Source: Bacteroidetes/Chlorobi group bacterium ChocPot_Mid (lineage in GTDB: Bacteria; Bacteroidota; Ignavibacteria; Kapaibacteriales; UBA2268). Taken from it: a DNA stretch of 27,900 bases. Position 1 is the first letter of the stretch. Each line of letters begins with the position of its first letter. A model generated the notes under the pieces. That model was not told the DNA's origin. It ran no database searches and was given only the letters and a program-made list of their open reading frames with translations. The position numbers and the translations under genes are program-made. The stretch spans positions 1-27,900 of the forward strand of contig RCNQ01000154.1 of NCBI GenBank assembly GCA_003731675.1, written 5' to 3'. This document shows, in pieces, positions 1-7,813 of the stretch.

Positions 1-1
1 T

Positions 2-526
2 TTAGCATATTTAATTTCCATGATATATGCTATTCAATTTTTGAGAAAGAGAGATTTAAAATACGATATTTTAGCTTCAAATTCTGCTTATCTTGGAACT
101 ATATTTACGATTTTAGCAACAGTTACAGGTATGATCTGGGCTAAATTCAATTGGGGAGCTTTTTGGAATTGGGACCCAAGGCAAACTTCAATTTTTATTT
201 TGTTGATGATTTATTTTGCTTACTTCGTCCTCAGGGCATCAATTGATAACAAGGAACTAAAAGCAAGATTAAGTTCTGTTTACTCAATCATTGCATTTGT
301 AACAGTTCCTTTTTTAGTTTTTGTATTACCAAGAATAGTCAGTGGTCTTCATCCAGGTTCAGCTAACGATAATACTTCAGGACCAATACTGAGCGGTGGT
401 TCAGACCAATTAAATTTGAACAAACAAATTGTTTTTAGTTTAGCTTTAGCATCGTTTACGCTGCTGTTTTTTTGGATTTTAAATATTTTAAATAGGTTTA
501 AATTATTGAGAGAAAAATATGACTGA
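2..526 (+). CDS. ccmC: Heme exporter protein CcmC, 5'-truncated by the window edge
   Basis: CcmC is an inner-membrane protein of System I cytochrome c maturation. It presents heme on the periplasmic face for covalent loading onto CcmE. The reading frame is open to the left edge (it reads LAYLIS before the first ATG at 20), so that ATG is internal and the true start lies outside. The tryptophan-rich WWD signature reads WGAFWNWDPRQTS (residues 45-57 counted from the ATG at 20). A later periplasmic loop contains LHPG, with His111 placed like the second heme-ligand histidine of the family. Several hydrophobic segments are visible, and the visible length (about 174 aa) is somewhat short of the family's 220-250. 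The stop overlaps the start of ccmD by 8 nt, so translation is probably coupled. The related CcsA/CcsB family shares the WWD motif, but the DPRQTS form and ccmD-ccmE next door point to CcmC. Confidence 0.92.
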   Translation, partial: LAYLISMIYAIQFLRKRDLKYDILASNSAYLGTIFTILATVTGMIWAKFNWGAFWNWDPRQTSIFILLMIYFAYFVLRASIDNKELKARLSSVYSIIAFVTVPFLVFVLPRIVSGLHPGSANDNTSGPILSGGSDQLNLNKQIVFSLALASFTLLFFWILNILNRFKLLREKYD

Positions 527-671
527 GTTTCTGACAAACAATTCAATTTACATCGTACTTATTATTACTTTGATAATCTGGTTTGGTTTGGCTTTCCTTA
601 TTTTCAATCTGGATAGTAAAGTAAAAAAATTGGAAAATAGTTTTAATAACAGTAATGAAGAAAAAATATGA
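519..671 (+). CDS. ccmD: Heme exporter protein CcmD, 50-aa single-pass membrane protein
   Basis: This is a small ORF of 50 codons plus stop. CcmD is a small membrane protein needed to release holo-CcmE from the CcmABC complex. The protein has a short N-terminus (MTEFLTNNS), one membrane helix at about residues 10-31 (YIVLIITLIIWFGLAFLIF), and then the typical polar start of the cytoplasmic tail, NLDSKVKKLEN. This matches the CcmD pattern of a Tyr-led helix followed by L-D-x-K/R-x-x-x-L-E. Its ATG lies inside the ccmC stop region (8-nt overlap) and its TGA overlaps the ccmE ATG as ATGA (668-671). The three genes therefore form a translationally coupled chain. The call rests on size, topology, the tail motif and its position exactly between ccmC and ccmE; the sequence is too short for certainty on its own. 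Confidence 0.85.
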   Translation: MTEFLTNNSIYIVLIITLIIWFGLAFLIFNLDSKVKKLENSFNNSNEEKI

Positions 672-1063
672 AAAAAAAATATATTATCGGATTGCTCATA
701 GCAACAGTTTTCATCATATTAGCTTACTTAAATTTCGATGAAAGCAGAGTTGAATATTCAGACATTGCTAATGCAAAAGAATCTGGAAAAACTGTTCAAA
801 TTATTGGTAAAAGACTTGAAAATAAAAAATGGAATTACGATTCAAAATCTAACCTTTTAAATTTTACTATCGAAGATGAAAAAGGCAAGATTACTGACGT
901 AGTTTATAAAGGAGCTCCACCTAATAATTTTGACATAGCACCGAGTATGGTTATAAAGGGAAAATTCGAAAACAATGTTTTTGTTGCAAGTCAGATTTTG
1001 ACTAAATGCCCTTCAAAATACGAAGGACAAGACCCTTCTTTGCATACTGGTAAAAAAAATTAA
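668..1063 (+). CDS. ccmE: Cytochrome c maturation heme chaperone CcmE, CxxxY variant
   Basis: CcmE is a membrane-anchored periplasmic OB-fold protein that binds heme covalently and passes it to the CcmF synthetase. The protein has 131 aa, with one N-terminal anchor (about residues 5-21) followed by a beta-rich domain; KGKFENNVFVASQILTKCPS is the typical C-terminal strand region. Where the classic family has HxxxY, with heme attached through His, this protein reads C114-P-S-K-Y118, the CxxxY variant. That variant is known from Desulfovibrio and archaeal CcmE, often in genomes without ccmH. The tail after Tyr118 is short (GQDPSLHTGKKN). The start overlaps the ccmD stop. An 80-nt gap containing a hairpin separates it from ccmF. 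Confidence 0.93.
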   Translation: MKKKYIIGLLIATVFIILAYLNFDESRVEYSDIANAKESGKTVQIIGKRLENKKWNYDSKSNLLNFTIEDEKGKITDVVYKGAPPNNFDIAPSMVIKGKFENNVFVASQILTKCPSKYEGQDPSLHTGKKN

Positions 1064-1086
1064 CTATAAATTGTTATATTACATTG

Positions 1087-1124
1087 TCCTTAGATTAAAT
1101 TTATCCTAAGGATTTGATTTTTTT
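1087..1124 (+). terminator. Hairpin with T-run between ccmE and ccmF
   Basis: TCCTTAG (1087-1093) pairs perfectly with CTAAGGA (1106-1112), and a run of seven T (1118-1124) begins six nt after the stem. The loop contains the self-complementary TAAATTTA. A 7-bp stem with few G/C makes a weak intrinsic terminator. It may attenuate rather than stop transcription into ccmF. Confidence 0.4.
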
Positions 1125-1143
1125 ATAAAAAACAGGAATTAAA

Positions 1144-3420
1144 ATGATAGGAAAAATAATTTTAGATATTTTATTTGTTGCTTCATTACTATCAACAATC
1201 GGTTACTTTTGGAGCATAAAAACGAATAATCAAAACCTGATTAGAACATCAAGAAATCTTTATTACCTAATATTCTTCGGTTTAGTATTTATTTCAGGGT
1301 ATTTTCTATACTTGATAATGACTCATGATTTCCAATACACATATATTTGGAGCTATACATCAACAAATTTATCAACATATTACTTGTTTGCATCATTTTA
1401 TGCAGGTCAGGAAGGTTCATTTTTACTTTGGGCTTTAATGGTCGCCACAGTAGGTATTTTCCTTCTGCCTTATGTCAAAAAAAATGATTATGAAACTGTA
1501 ACAATGGGATTTTATGCACTTATACTATCCTTCATCTTATTATTGTTGCTTTTAAAAAGTCCTTTTACATATATCTGGGAATCTTTTCCCGATGCTAAAG
1601 TTGGTTTTCTCCCACAAGATGGCAGAGGTTTAAATCCAATTCTTGAAAATTATTGGATTACAATACATCCTCCTATTTTATTTCTGGGTTATGCAATTAT
1701 GTCAGTCCCATATATCTTCGCTGTTGGAGGATTGATAAAAAGAGATTACTCAAACTGGATTCAAATTTCTTTACCTTGGACTTTACTTGCTTCGGGGATA
1801 CTGGGTTTAGGTATTGGTTTAGGTGGATTCTGGGCTTATGAAACATTAGGATGGGGTGGATTTTGGGGTTGGGACCCTGTGGAAAATTCATCACTATTAC
1901 CATGGTTAATATCAATGGCATTAATTCATACTCTAATGGTTCAAAGAAAAACCGGTGGTCTGATAAAAACAAACTTTTTATTAGCAATACTATCTTTCAT
2001 TTTTGTTCTTTATGCAACTTTCTTGACCAGAAGCGGTGTTTTGGGAGATACATCTGTACATTCGTTTGTTGACCCTGGTAGTGTCGTTTATGCTATTTTA
2101 TTGATTTTTATTTTCATTTTCTTATTTGTCGGAATAGGTTTATTAATATCAAGACTCAAAGACTTAAAAGATAAAATTAACTTTTCTTTGAAATCCAAAG
2201 AAACTTCTATAACCACCGGTGCAATAATGCTATTAATCTCAGCAGTTATAGTTTTCATTGGAACAAGTTTCCCGATATTTTTAGAATTGACAGGGCAGAC
2301 CAAAACAGCTGTCGAAATTTCTTTCTATGATAAGTGGAATCTTCCGATTGCTGCAATTTTCATGTTTCTTTGTGGATTTTCATTTTTCCTGAGTTGGAGA
2401 GCTACTAAATTTGGCACTAATATCAAACAACTGATATTACCTTTACTCACTTCTTTAGTTGCCGGTGTTGTATTGTATTTTTCAGGGATTAATGAAATAA
2501 AACACATTTTGCTTGCTGTTCCAAGTATTTTTTGTTTATACGTTGCATTTCTCTATTTATTAAAGGTTATTAAAAGAAAACCATTATCAATGGGTGCATA
2601 TTTATCCCATGCAGGTGTTGGAATATTCTTCTTGGGTGTTATCTTTTCCGGAGGATATTCAGTAACAACCTCCGTACATCTTGCAAAGGGAGAAAAAGCT
2701 TCTGCTCTTGGTTATAATTTTACTTTTTTAGGAAGTGAAAGAATTGAAGTTGATAAAAAAGACAGAGAGAAATACATTTGTAACGTTAAAATTGAGAAAG
2801 ATGGCAATTTCTATCTTGCATCACCGATTGTTTACTGGAGTGAGTTTAATCAAAAACAAGCTCCATTTTTCGAACCGGGGATAGAATCATATTTAACAAA
2901 GGATTTATATATCAGTCCAAAAGCCTTGGCTGTTGAAAATGACCTTCCATCTGTGATTCTAACTAAAGGCGAATCAGCTTCAGTTCCATTTGATTCTACA
3001 ACGAGAATTCAACTTATGGGTTTTGACATGACTCATGGGAATGATATGCAATCCAACAACCCTCAATTCAAATTTGGTGGTATTCTTGAATTTATTACTG
3101 AGAAAGACACTACCCTCGATACATTGTTTATCAGCTTGGATATGTCAAATGGTAATTCTACTCCATTTTGGAAGGAATTAAAAAATTCAAATGTATCAAT
3201 CGGTTTTACGAACTTCCGTGTTGACCCTGATGATATGTCACAGTCAACAGCTGAATTTTCATTCTTTGTAGATGGCATGCAAACAAAAGGACCGAAAGAA
3301 GTATTCACTTTTGAAGCTACGATTAAACCTTTTATGATGTTCGTTTGGATTGGTTCAATCCTTGTTGTGATTGGTTTTTTTATTGCAACTTTGAAAAGTT
3401 GGAGGAAAAAAGTTAAATAA
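1144..3420 (+). CDS. ccmF: Cytochrome c heme lyase (holocytochrome c synthetase) CcmF
   Basis: CcmF is the large multi-pass synthetase that accepts heme from CcmE and attaches it to the CxxCH of apocytochrome c in the periplasm. The protein has 758 aa, longer than the roughly 640-660 of proteobacterial CcmF. It has many membrane helices, the WWD signature WGGFWGWDPVEN (237-248), and the four histidines expected of the family: His175 in ITIHPPILFLGY, His262 in ALIHTL, His306 in DTSVHSF and His489 in YLSHAG. A periplasmic domain of about 220 residues (about 510-735) precedes the last membrane helix. An AGGA about 7 nt ahead of the ATG supports this start. It sits directly downstream of ccmCDE; no ccmH follows, which is consistent with the CxxxY CcmE. 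Confidence 0.95.
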   Translation: MIGKIILDILFVASLLSTIGYFWSIKTNNQNLIRTSRNLYYLIFFGLVFISGYFLYLIMTHDFQYTYIWSYTSTNLSTYYLFASFYAGQEGSFLLWALMVATVGIFLLPYVKKNDYETVTMGFYALILSFILLLLLLKSPFTYIWESFPDAKVGFLPQDGRGLNPILENYWITIHPPILFLGYAIMSVPYIFAVGGLIKRDYSNWIQISLPWTLLASGILGLGIGLGGFWAYETLGWGGFWGWDPVENSSLLPWLISMALIHTLMVQRKTGGLIKTNFLLAILSFIFVLYATFLTRSGVLGDTSVHSFVDPGSVVYAILLIFIFIFLFVGIGLLISRLKDLKDKINFSLKSKETSITTGAIMLLISAVIVFIGTSFPIFLELTGQTKTAVEISFYDKWNLPIAAIFMFLCGFSFFLSWRATKFGTNIKQLILPLLTSLVAGVVLYFSGINEIKHILLAVPSIFCLYVAFLYLLKVIKRKPLSMGAYLSHAGVGIFFLGVIFSGGYSVTTSVHLAKGEKASALGYNFTFLGSERIEVDKKDREKYICNVKIEKDGNFYLASPIVYWSEFNQKQAPFFEPGIESYLTKDLYISPKALAVENDLPSVILTKGESASVPFDSTTRIQLMGFDMTHGNDMQSNNPQFKFGGILEFITEKDTTLDTLFISLDMSNGNSTPFWKELKNSNVSIGFTNFRVDPDDMSQSTAEFSFFVDGMQTKGPKEVFTFEATIKPFMMFVWIGSILVVIGFFIATLKSWRKKVK

Positions 3421-3449
3421 CTATATTGCTATTAAGGAATATAGTTTTC
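3419..3449 (+). terminator. Hairpin just after ccmF
   Basis: AACTATATT (3419-3427) pairs with AATATAGTT (3438-3446) in a 9-bp stem with a 10-nt loop, followed by TTC. The stem starts on the stop codon of ccmF. It is AT-rich with a short T-run, so any termination would be weak. Confidence 0.4.
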
Positions 3450-3562
3450 AATAACTTAATTAGAAACCGTTATATTTCAACAAATTATGTTTAAAATATT
3501 TTCAAATAATTTTATTAGTGGAACGTTGAATAAAAAAAATATTATTAATAAATGGAGAAAAC

Positions 3563-4177
3563 ATGAAAATTATTAAATTATTAAGTTATTCGATATTACT
3601 GACCTTCTTTTTAATCAGCAATTATGCATGTTCAAGAGAAAAGAATGAATCAGGAAATTCTCAAACAAAAGAATCTCAACTACAAATAACAGATAATCAG
3701 GAAAAAGAACCTAAAGTCCTCGATGTTACAAACGTCGGTAAAGCACAAACTGGCAAAGCTGTTGATTTCGAATGGGTTGATGATGGTAAAACTTTTAAAT
3801 TCTCTGAAATTACTAAAAACAAAGTTGTGTTTCTTAATTTCTGGGCTACCTGGTGTGGTCCTTGCAGAATGGAGATTCCAGATATAATTGAATTAAACAA
3901 AGAATTACCTAAAAAAGATTTTATTGTTATATCTGTCGCTTTAGATAATAGGGGAACTCTTGAGCAAGTCAGAAGTTTGGTCAAAGGTTTTGCAAAACAA
4001 ATGAAAATAAATTACCATATCTTTTTACCCACAAAAGATATAGTTTCACCTTACGGTGATATTTCCGGTATTCCAACAACTTTCATCATTGACAGAAAAG
4101 GTAATATTATTGAAAAGATTGTCGGTGCCCGTGACAAAGAAACATTCTTAAAGTCCATAAATAAAGCAATGAAATAA
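3563..4177 (+). CDS. TlpA/ResA/CcmG-type thioredoxin lipoprotein
   Basis: This is a periplasm-facing thiol-disulfide oxidoreductase of 204 aa. An N-terminal hydrophobic segment ends in SNYAC, with Cys23 the likely lipidated residue; the lipobox is imperfect. A polar linker follows (about 24-60), then a thioredoxin domain with WCGPC (97-101) in the context FWATWCGPCRMEIPD and the cis-proline motif GIPTTFIID (Pro171). In System I loci such proteins (CcmG, ResA) reduce the CxxCH cysteines of apocytochromes or the chaperone that holds them. It lies next after ccmF, which supports this role, although hairpins on both sides suggest it can be its own transcription unit. A GGAG lies 5 nt ahead of the ATG. 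Other TlpA-family redox roles cannot be excluded. Confidence 0.88.
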   Translation: MKIIKLLSYSILLTFFLISNYACSREKNESGNSQTKESQLQITDNQEKEPKVLDVTNVGKAQTGKAVDFEWVDDGKTFKFSEITKNKVVFLNFWATWCGPCRMEIPDIIELNKELPKKDFIVISVALDNRGTLEQVRSLVKGFAKQMKINYHIFLPTKDIVSPYGDISGIPTTFIIDRKGNIIEKIVGARDKETFLKSINKAMK

Positions 4178-4201
4178 ATTAGTTACTTAGAACTATTATT
4201 C

Positions 4202-4238
4202 AAAAAACTCTTCAACTAATCCTGAAGAGTTTTTTTTT
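4202..4238 (+). terminator. Strong intrinsic terminator ending the cytochrome c maturation block
   Basis: ACTCTTCA (4207-4214) pairs with TGAAGAGT (4223-4230) across an 8-nt loop. A6 precedes the stem and a run of nine T (4230-4238) follows. The A and T tracts extend the pairing. This is the clearest terminator in the window, and it separates the Ccm block from the polysaccharide locus. Confidence 0.88.
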
Positions 4239-4381
4239 ACTTTTTCAAATTAATGTAATTTATTGACGTCGTTAATATATAAGCGTTGCAATTGTTAATG
4301 AAAACTATGCTCAAAGAATTATTTTTTATTAAATTGCAATCTTGTTATTTGTTAGAAACGATAATTATTTTGATTAAATTT

Positions 4382-6109
4382 ATGAAGAAGTATTTTGTAT
4401 TATTCATTTGCATTCTACTGCAAAGCAATTTGATTTATTCTCAAATAAAAGGCATATCATCTTTTGATTTGGAAAGCATGATGAAAACCGATGCCTTAGA
4501 ACAATTGAACAGTGAACAGTCGAATAACTCTATGTCTCTTCCTATGGGGAATATTATTGACCCGGAAAAATACAAAGTAGGTCCCGGTGATATTTTATTA
4601 ATTCAAAATCTTTCCTCTGTTACTCAAAAGGAAGTAGCAATAGTAACTGCTGAAAACCGATTGATTGTTCCTCGTATTGGTGAAGTGGATTTAAAAGGAA
4701 TGACACTGGCTCAGGCAAGAGATATGATTTTAAATAAGATTAAAGATAATAATAAAGAATCATTAGCTTTTGTCTCACTTTACAAACCACGCAACGTGAT
4801 TATCGAAATTTCAGGAAATGTTACTAATCCCGGTACATATACTTATCCCGCATCTTACAGGATTTCGACTGTCCTGAGATTTGCCAATCAATTAAAACCT
4901 TCATCCTTTACAACATTACAACAAGGGATAATGCTATATCAAAAAACTGAAAAGAAAAAGCAATTTGATGAATTATTTTCTAATTCAGGTATTCCTTATA
5001 CATATACATATCAAACAAGAAATATTTTAGTGAGTCATAGTGACGGCAATTCCGAATTTGCAGATTTAGAAAAAGGACAAATCCTTAACGATGCTACCTA
5101 TGACCCTTACATTGTTGAAGGTGACAGAATCTTTGTACCTTTCGACAACAATGAATCGTCAAATATAAGCATTTCCGGTGCAGTTATTAAACCCTTTATT
5201 ACTTGTTTCAAACAAGGTGACAAAGCTTCTCTTTTGTTAAAAATGGGCGGTGGTTTGACTGATGTTGCCGATTTGGAAAATGTTACTCTTTATTTGCCAA
5301 CTAAAGGTAATATCAATCTGAAAATAGACAGCAAATTGAATTTGTTACAGGAAGATGTAGATTTGGAACCTGGTAGCTTCATCGTTATTGGTCAAAAGAG
5401 TAAATCTAAAACTAACAGCTTTGGTGTAGTATCTGTCATTGGTAATGTGCAAAAAGAAGGTGTCTATAAAATTGAGAGCGATAAAACTACAATCAAAGAA
5501 GTCATTGATATGTGTGGCGGTTTCACAAATGATGCATACCTTCCACTTGCAACAATAATAAGAAGAGACGAGAGTTTGACTGACCCAAAAAGTGTTAATT
5601 ATCAGTTAATGGAGAAATTCAAGCACAGTAGTTTGACTATTTACGATACAACTCGCTACCAAATGGAAATAATAATGCGAGAACCAAGAGTTGCCTGTGA
5701 TTTTGAAGCCATATTCCTTAAAGGTGATAACAAAGCAAATATTACATTAAAGGATGGAGATATCATTAAAATTCCTTCAAATCCTAAAAGTGTTTTCGTA
5801 TTTGGTCAAGTGAAAAATCCAGGTTACATTCAATTTGAACAAGGCAAAAATATGAATTGGTACATTGAAAAAGCTGGTGGATTTAGTGAAACAGCAAAAA
5901 AAAGTGCCGCAAGAATCATCAGAGGGAAAAATAAAACCTGGGTTGAAGGGGAGGATGATATTTTTGTTTATGCAGGTGACGAAATTTATGTTCCTGCACC
6001 ACCAAGTAAACCAGCTGAAGCAGAAGCTCAAACATGGATTATATTAGCAAGTGTTGCATCTTCTTTGTGGGGATTACTTAATACAATTTACTGGTGGACA
6101 AGAAAATAA
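4382..6109 (+). CDS. Outer-membrane polysaccharide export protein with four SLBB domains (Wza-like)
   Basis: This is a secreted protein of the Poly_export/SLBB family, which forms the outer-membrane exit channel for capsular or exopolysaccharide. I chose the ATG at 4382 because it begins a clean signal peptide (MKKYFVLFICILLQSNLIYS); the in-frame ATG at 4286 would add 32 unlikely residues in front of it. From 4382 (575 aa) the order is: Poly_export domain opening with YKVGPGD (64-70), then SLBB-like repeats starting near 139 (ISGNVTNPGTY), 261 (ISGAVIKPF), 350 (VIGNVQKEGVY) and 471 (VFGQVKNPGY). The C-terminal hydrophobic helix at about 551-570, next to WWTRK, could be the membrane-spanning helix, as in Wza. 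It has one more SLBB unit than classic Wza. No cysteine lipobox was seen. It is followed by a Wzi-like gene 28 nt downstream. Confidence 0.88.
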   Translation: MKKYFVLFICILLQSNLIYSQIKGISSFDLESMMKTDALEQLNSEQSNNSMSLPMGNIIDPEKYKVGPGDILLIQNLSSVTQKEVAIVTAENRLIVPRIGEVDLKGMTLAQARDMILNKIKDNNKESLAFVSLYKPRNVIIEISGNVTNPGTYTYPASYRISTVLRFANQLKPSSFTTLQQGIMLYQKTEKKKQFDELFSNSGIPYTYTYQTRNILVSHSDGNSEFADLEKGQILNDATYDPYIVEGDRIFVPFDNNESSNISISGAVIKPFITCFKQGDKASLLLKMGGGLTDVADLENVTLYLPTKGNINLKIDSKLNLLQEDVDLEPGSFIVIGQKSKSKTNSFGVVSVIGNVQKEGVYKIESDKTTIKEVIDMCGGFTNDAYLPLATIIRRDESLTDPKSVNYQLMEKFKHSSLTIYDTTRYQMEIIMREPRVACDFEAIFLKGDNKANITLKDGDIIKIPSNPKSVFVFGQVKNPGYIQFEQGKNMNWYIEKAGGFSETAKKSAARIIRGKNKTWVEGEDDIFVYAGDEIYVPAPPSKPAEAEAQTWIILASVASSLWGLLNTIYWWTRK

Positions 6110-6137
6110 TTTAAGTATAGAAAAATCTGAATATAGT

Positions 6138-7802
6138 ATGCAAAAAAAATCTAAAGCTATCGGTAAATTTATATATGCAACAATTTTAATTTTATTTATT
6201 CTTCCTTTATTAGTATTCAGTCAGGTTGAAAATGTGCCGATTTCTCATCCAGTATATGAATTCTTATTCAGAAGTGAATCCCGTGGATTGCTTCCACATT
6301 TCAGTACATCGCAACTACCTTTACAAAGAAATGAAATAATTTCTGCATTAAATATTATCAATCAAAATAAAGATAAATTAACAGATGTTGAAAAACATAT
6401 TCTGGACGAACATTTAATTGATTTTAATGTGTTACCTATTGAAAAGGCGGTATTGATTTACAGTGAGACAGAAAAAAATCAAGTCTTTAGTTCAAGTTTC
6501 TTTCATGATAATGACAAGTATATTTATTACTTTCAGGATTCTGTAAATTCTGTAAAATTAAAACCTCTTGCATCTGTTGAAGCTCTCTTTTCCAGCGAGG
6601 AAGTCAAATCAAGAAACGTAACCTTAGGTGAGCTTGGATTCAGGCTATACGGTTCGTTAGGGAAACATTTTGGTTATTTTCTTCAGGCTACAAATGGTAT
6701 GTTGATTAATGGAGACAGGAATTTAGCTTTAGAAGAATTCCACAAATTAAAGCAAAATGTAAAATTTGCCGATTTAAACAGTGATTTTGATTTTAGTGAA
6801 TCACATATCAGATTTGATTATGATTGGTTCTATGCAATCATCGGCAGAGAGACCAGACTTGTCGGTTCGGGAATTGCTCAGAGACTATTTGTCTCAAATA
6901 ATGCCGCACCAGGTGATGCTTTTAGTATTGGAGCAAGATTTAGTAACTTCGAATACAGATACACTCACTCAGGTATTCTTGCAGTTGACCAGGCAGTAAA
7001 TAAAGCAGGTTTTAACTCTTCATTTCCAGAGAAATATCTCGTGACCCACAGATTCGCACTTAAACCGGATTGGGGAGAAGTTGCTTTTTGGGAAGGTATT
7101 ATCTATTCCAAAAGAGGAATAGATTTAGCTTATATCAATCCACTAAGTTTTTTCAAATCTCTTGAACATGCACTGCATGACAGAGACAATTCATTAATGG
7201 GTGGTGACCTGACAATCCGTTTTCTCAATAATTTACAACTAAAAGGTAGCTATTTACTCGATGACATCAGATTTGAAGAAATTGGTACGGGATATTGGAG
7301 CAATAAATCTGCTTGGAATATAGGATTAACTTATAATTTCCATTTTAATCTGGATATCGGTTTAGAATACGCAAGAGTTGAACCATATACTTTCAGTCAT
7401 TTTGACAGTATAAACTCCTATACAAACGACGAAATGCTTATAGGTACAGGACTTCTCCCAAATTCTGATGAGATATCTTTGATTTTAAAATATTGGTGGT
7501 TTGGTAGTCACCACCCAATGATTTTTAAAGTAAGTAATGAAAGACATGGAGCTAACATTTATGATGAAAATGGAGATTTAATCAAAAATGTTGGGGCAGA
7601 CCCATTGCAAACAAGAAGACCAGACGATAATTTTAAAGTCAGATTTCTTGATGGTGAACTTATTAAATCATTAAAATTTGATTTTCACATAAGTTACGAA
7701 TTTATTAAGGACTTTCAGGTTGAAGCCAATTATAGCTATAGAACAATAATAGATACAAAGACACATTTATTATTTATCAAATTTTCTTTTGTTGATTTTT
7801 AA
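6138..7802 (+). CDS. Capsule assembly Wzi-like outer-membrane beta-barrel protein
   Basis: This is a predicted outer-membrane protein of 554 aa. The ATG at 6138 starts a signal peptide (MQKKSKAIGKFIYATILILF, then ILPLLVFSQ). The longer frame from 6051 would overlap the upstream gene and put about 29 odd residues ahead of the signal, so I rejected it. The mature N-terminus (HPVYEFLFRSESRGLLP, then LPLQRNEIISAL) is the pattern of the Capsule_assembly_Wzi family. The remainder alternates short polar and aromatic-rich strands, as in a barrel, and ends in a terminal Phe (IKFSFVDF). E. coli Wzi binds capsule at the cell surface; here the partner would be the glycan exported by the preceding SLBB protein. 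The family call relies on the N-terminal pattern and context, not on catalytic residues. Confidence 0.7.
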   Translation: MQKKSKAIGKFIYATILILFILPLLVFSQVENVPISHPVYEFLFRSESRGLLPHFSTSQLPLQRNEIISALNIINQNKDKLTDVEKHILDEHLIDFNVLPIEKAVLIYSETEKNQVFSSSFFHDNDKYIYYFQDSVNSVKLKPLASVEALFSSEEVKSRNVTLGELGFRLYGSLGKHFGYFLQATNGMLINGDRNLALEEFHKLKQNVKFADLNSDFDFSESHIRFDYDWFYAIIGRETRLVGSGIAQRLFVSNNAAPGDAFSIGARFSNFEYRYTHSGILAVDQAVNKAGFNSSFPEKYLVTHRFALKPDWGEVAFWEGIIYSKRGIDLAYINPLSFFKSLEHALHDRDNSLMGGDLTIRFLNNLQLKGSYLLDDIRFEEIGTGYWSNKSAWNIGLTYNFHFNLDIGLEYARVEPYTFSHFDSINSYTNDEMLIGTGLLPNSDEISLILKYWWFGSHHPMIFKVSNERHGANIYDENGDLIKNVGADPLQTRRPDDNFKVRFLDGELIKSLKFDFHISYEFIKDFQVEANYSYRTIIDTKTHLLFIKFSFVDF

Positions 7803-7813
7803 TTCTCCCAAAA

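Noticed and set aside
4286..4381. In-frame ATG at 4286 as the start of the SLBB export protein
   Set aside because: It would place 32 residues in front of a complete signal peptide that begins at the ATG at 4382.
6051..6137. Upstream start for the Wzi-like protein at 6051
   Set aside because: It overlaps the end of the SLBB gene and precedes a proper signal peptide starting at 6138.
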